From an uncultured Flavobacteriaceae bacterium (lineage in GTDB: Bacteria; Bacteroidota; Bacteroidia; Flavobacteriales; Flavobacteriaceae), in contig CANKZQ010000001.1 in NCBI GenBank assembly GCA_947488345.1, forward strand, positions 362,501-426,500: DNA of 64,000 nt, in the 5' to 3' direction. The translations under genes were made by a program, and so were the position numbers. How positions within the stretch are numbered: position 1 is the first letter of the stretch; the number at the start of each line of letters is the position of its first letter. Under the pieces are notes generated by a model. That model saw only the letters and a list, made by a program, of their open reading frames with translations, had not been told where the DNA came from and made no database searches. This document shows, one piece after another, positions 63,158-64,000 of the stretch.

Positions 63158-63868
63158 TTAGCTTCTGATATTCCCTCCAGAAGAACTTGACTTTTTTACA
63201 ATTTCAGGGTTTCCTGAACAACTAATATTTCCACCACTAGTTGCCCGAGCATCTAACTCTTGGGTTGCGTTTACAGACATCACTGAACCGCTTGTGGCTT
63301 TCGCCTCACATACTTTGACTTCTAAATTCTTTGCACTTAAATTCGCACCGCTTGTCGAAGAAGCAACCAACTTTTCGGCTGTACCTTTCAATCGGATATT
63401 TGAACCACTCGTTGAGCTACACGAAACATTTACTGCTTCTATTTCTAACGTCACATTTGCACCGCTGGTCGTTTTTACGATCATGTCCTCTGACTTTATG
63501 TTATTTTCAGAGCGTACAGAAGCCCCACTTGTGGCTTTTATTTCATTTATTTCTGTGGCACTGAGATATACTTTTCTCTTCTTAGAACTAAAAATATTTT
63601 TTTCGGCATAAATTCTTAATACACCATCTTCTACTTCAGTACGAATGATATCGTGTAAGTTTTCATCAGCTTCGACTGTTAATGAAGTTGTGGCACCCAT
63701 GGTTAATTCAACCTGAATACCATAACTGACGTGAATTGCATCAAAATCTGATGAAATCGTACGATCTTGTGTGATGACATTTCTATTTCCTTTTACTCCA
63801 TCTAAAAAACAAGAAGAGAGTGTAAAGAATAACACTAATGTGGATAATTTAAAAAGTGTTTTGTTCAT
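63158..63868 (-). CDS. Head-GIN (DUF2807) lipoprotein
   Basis: 236 aa from the ATG at 63868, chosen because the signal peptide (MNKTLFKLSTLVLFFTLSSC) starts there; an earlier ATG would add 17 hydrophilic residues. Lipobox LSSC, then a right-handed beta-helix-like domain with repeats such as ATSGASVRSEN and TTSGANVTLEI. The GIN pattern (repeat of (T/S)SG(A/G/S)) is typical of putative autotransporter adhesin head domains. The function is adhesion or envelope-related at most. Bases 63869-64000 hold nothing I can name. Confidence 0.85.
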   Translation of the reverse strand: MNKTLFKLSTLVLFFTLSSCFLDGVKGNRNVITQDRTISSDFDAIHVSYGIQVELTMGATTSLTVEADENLHDIIRTEVEDGVLRIYAEKNIFSSKKRKVYLSATEINEIKATSGASVRSENNIKSEDMIVKTTSGANVTLEIEAVNVSCSSTSGSNIRLKGTAEKLVASSTSGANLSAKNLEVKVCEAKATSGSVMSVNATQELDARATSGGNISCSGNPEIVKKSSSSGGNIRS

Positions 63869-64000
63869 AGCATATCTATTTTTACGCTGGTACGTGTGAT
63901 TTTTCTTCGAAACGTTCATAATTATTCTTTTTATTCCGATGTCTCGGATGTTAGTATTGGTTGATTCTTGGTTATTTGGTTAATTTTAATTCAAAATTCA

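Noticed and set aside
1-64000. CRISPR arrays, tRNA or rRNA genes, insertion sequences, prophage or known defence genes
   Set aside because: No spaced repeat series, cloverleaf-like gene, transposase, integrase, or defence signature could be found on reading the window.

Overview
The window is a dense, AT-rich stretch (roughly 36% G+C by eye) of a chromosome from a Bacteroidota bacterium, most likely a marine member of Flavobacteriaceae. The evidence is a type IX secretion (T9SS) sorting-domain protein, PorD, family-specific conserved proteins (DUF4834, DUF2851, DUF6452/DUF6048-type), a fused 2-oxoacid dehydrogenase E1, and many promoters of the Bacteroidetes form TTTG/N18-21/TAnnTTTG. I see no rRNA, tRNA, CRISPR array, prophage, insertion sequence or classical defence island, and no gap above 300 bases without a gene.

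Layout. 0.2-2.4 kb: minus-strand trio (SDR reductase, RCK potassium channel, PspC-like protein). 2.5-11.5 kb: plus-strand uvrA, a LOG-family protein, a large secreted M1-peptidase-like protein without its zinc site, and the fused E1 alpha/beta. 11.6-14.9 kb: a membrane coiled-coil protein and two convergent L,D-transpeptidases. 14.9-20.9 kb: DUF2851, PLP/CBS synthase, a family 2 glycosyltransferase without a standard start codon, a T9SS cargo protein and fabI. 20.9-28.0 kb: minus-strand housekeeping run (recN, porD, coaBC, rpoZ, bamD, ferritin, dapA, DUF6913-like). 28.1-31.9 kb: two GNATs, prfA, a lipoprotein azurin and an ECF sigma factor with a small membrane partner. 32.0-37.8 kb: plus-strand rlmD, two small envelope proteins, then a tight set of 2OG oxygenase, SUI1/YciH, nucleoside phosphorylase and a cytoplasmic binding-protein-like gene. 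37.9-43.4 kb: ung, a LamG lipoprotein flanked by a duplicated promoter, mutS2-like, and an OmpA/helix-hairpin-helix pair. 43.4-50.2 kb: minus-strand surface-polysaccharide operon (DUF4834, YfhO, a truncated methyltransferase, two glycosyltransferases, wecB, a small acidic protein). 50.3-56.7 kb: outer-membrane transporter with a lysine-rich tail, GNAT-like protein, rsmE, YceI, DUF4159, bile-acid symporter family protein, acyltransferase. 56.8-61.7 kb: minus-strand exonuclease, a small conserved protein, GH3-beta-lactamase fusion and PAP2 phosphatase. 61.9-64 kb: a lipoprotein, a secreted protein with a cysteine ribbon and a head-GIN lipoprotein.

Functionally most of this is core genome: translation and RNA modification (prfA, rlmD, rsmE, SUI1), DNA repair (uvrA, recN, ung, mutS2-like, DnaQ-type exonuclease), CoA, lysine and fatty-acid synthesis, and envelope construction (BamD, PorD, Ldts, GH3, PAP2, polysaccharide enzymes). 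I find no convincing large undescribed system. The points most worth a second look are local: a 38-bp promoter/start duplication flanking a lipoprotein gene, a glycosyltransferase that appears to need an ATT start, a peptidase-like/beta-rich protein without its catalytic motif, a signal-less binding protein tied to a nucleoside phosphorylase, a tandem OmpA-like protein paired with a membrane helix-hairpin-helix protein, and a remnant methyltransferase inside the polysaccharide operon.
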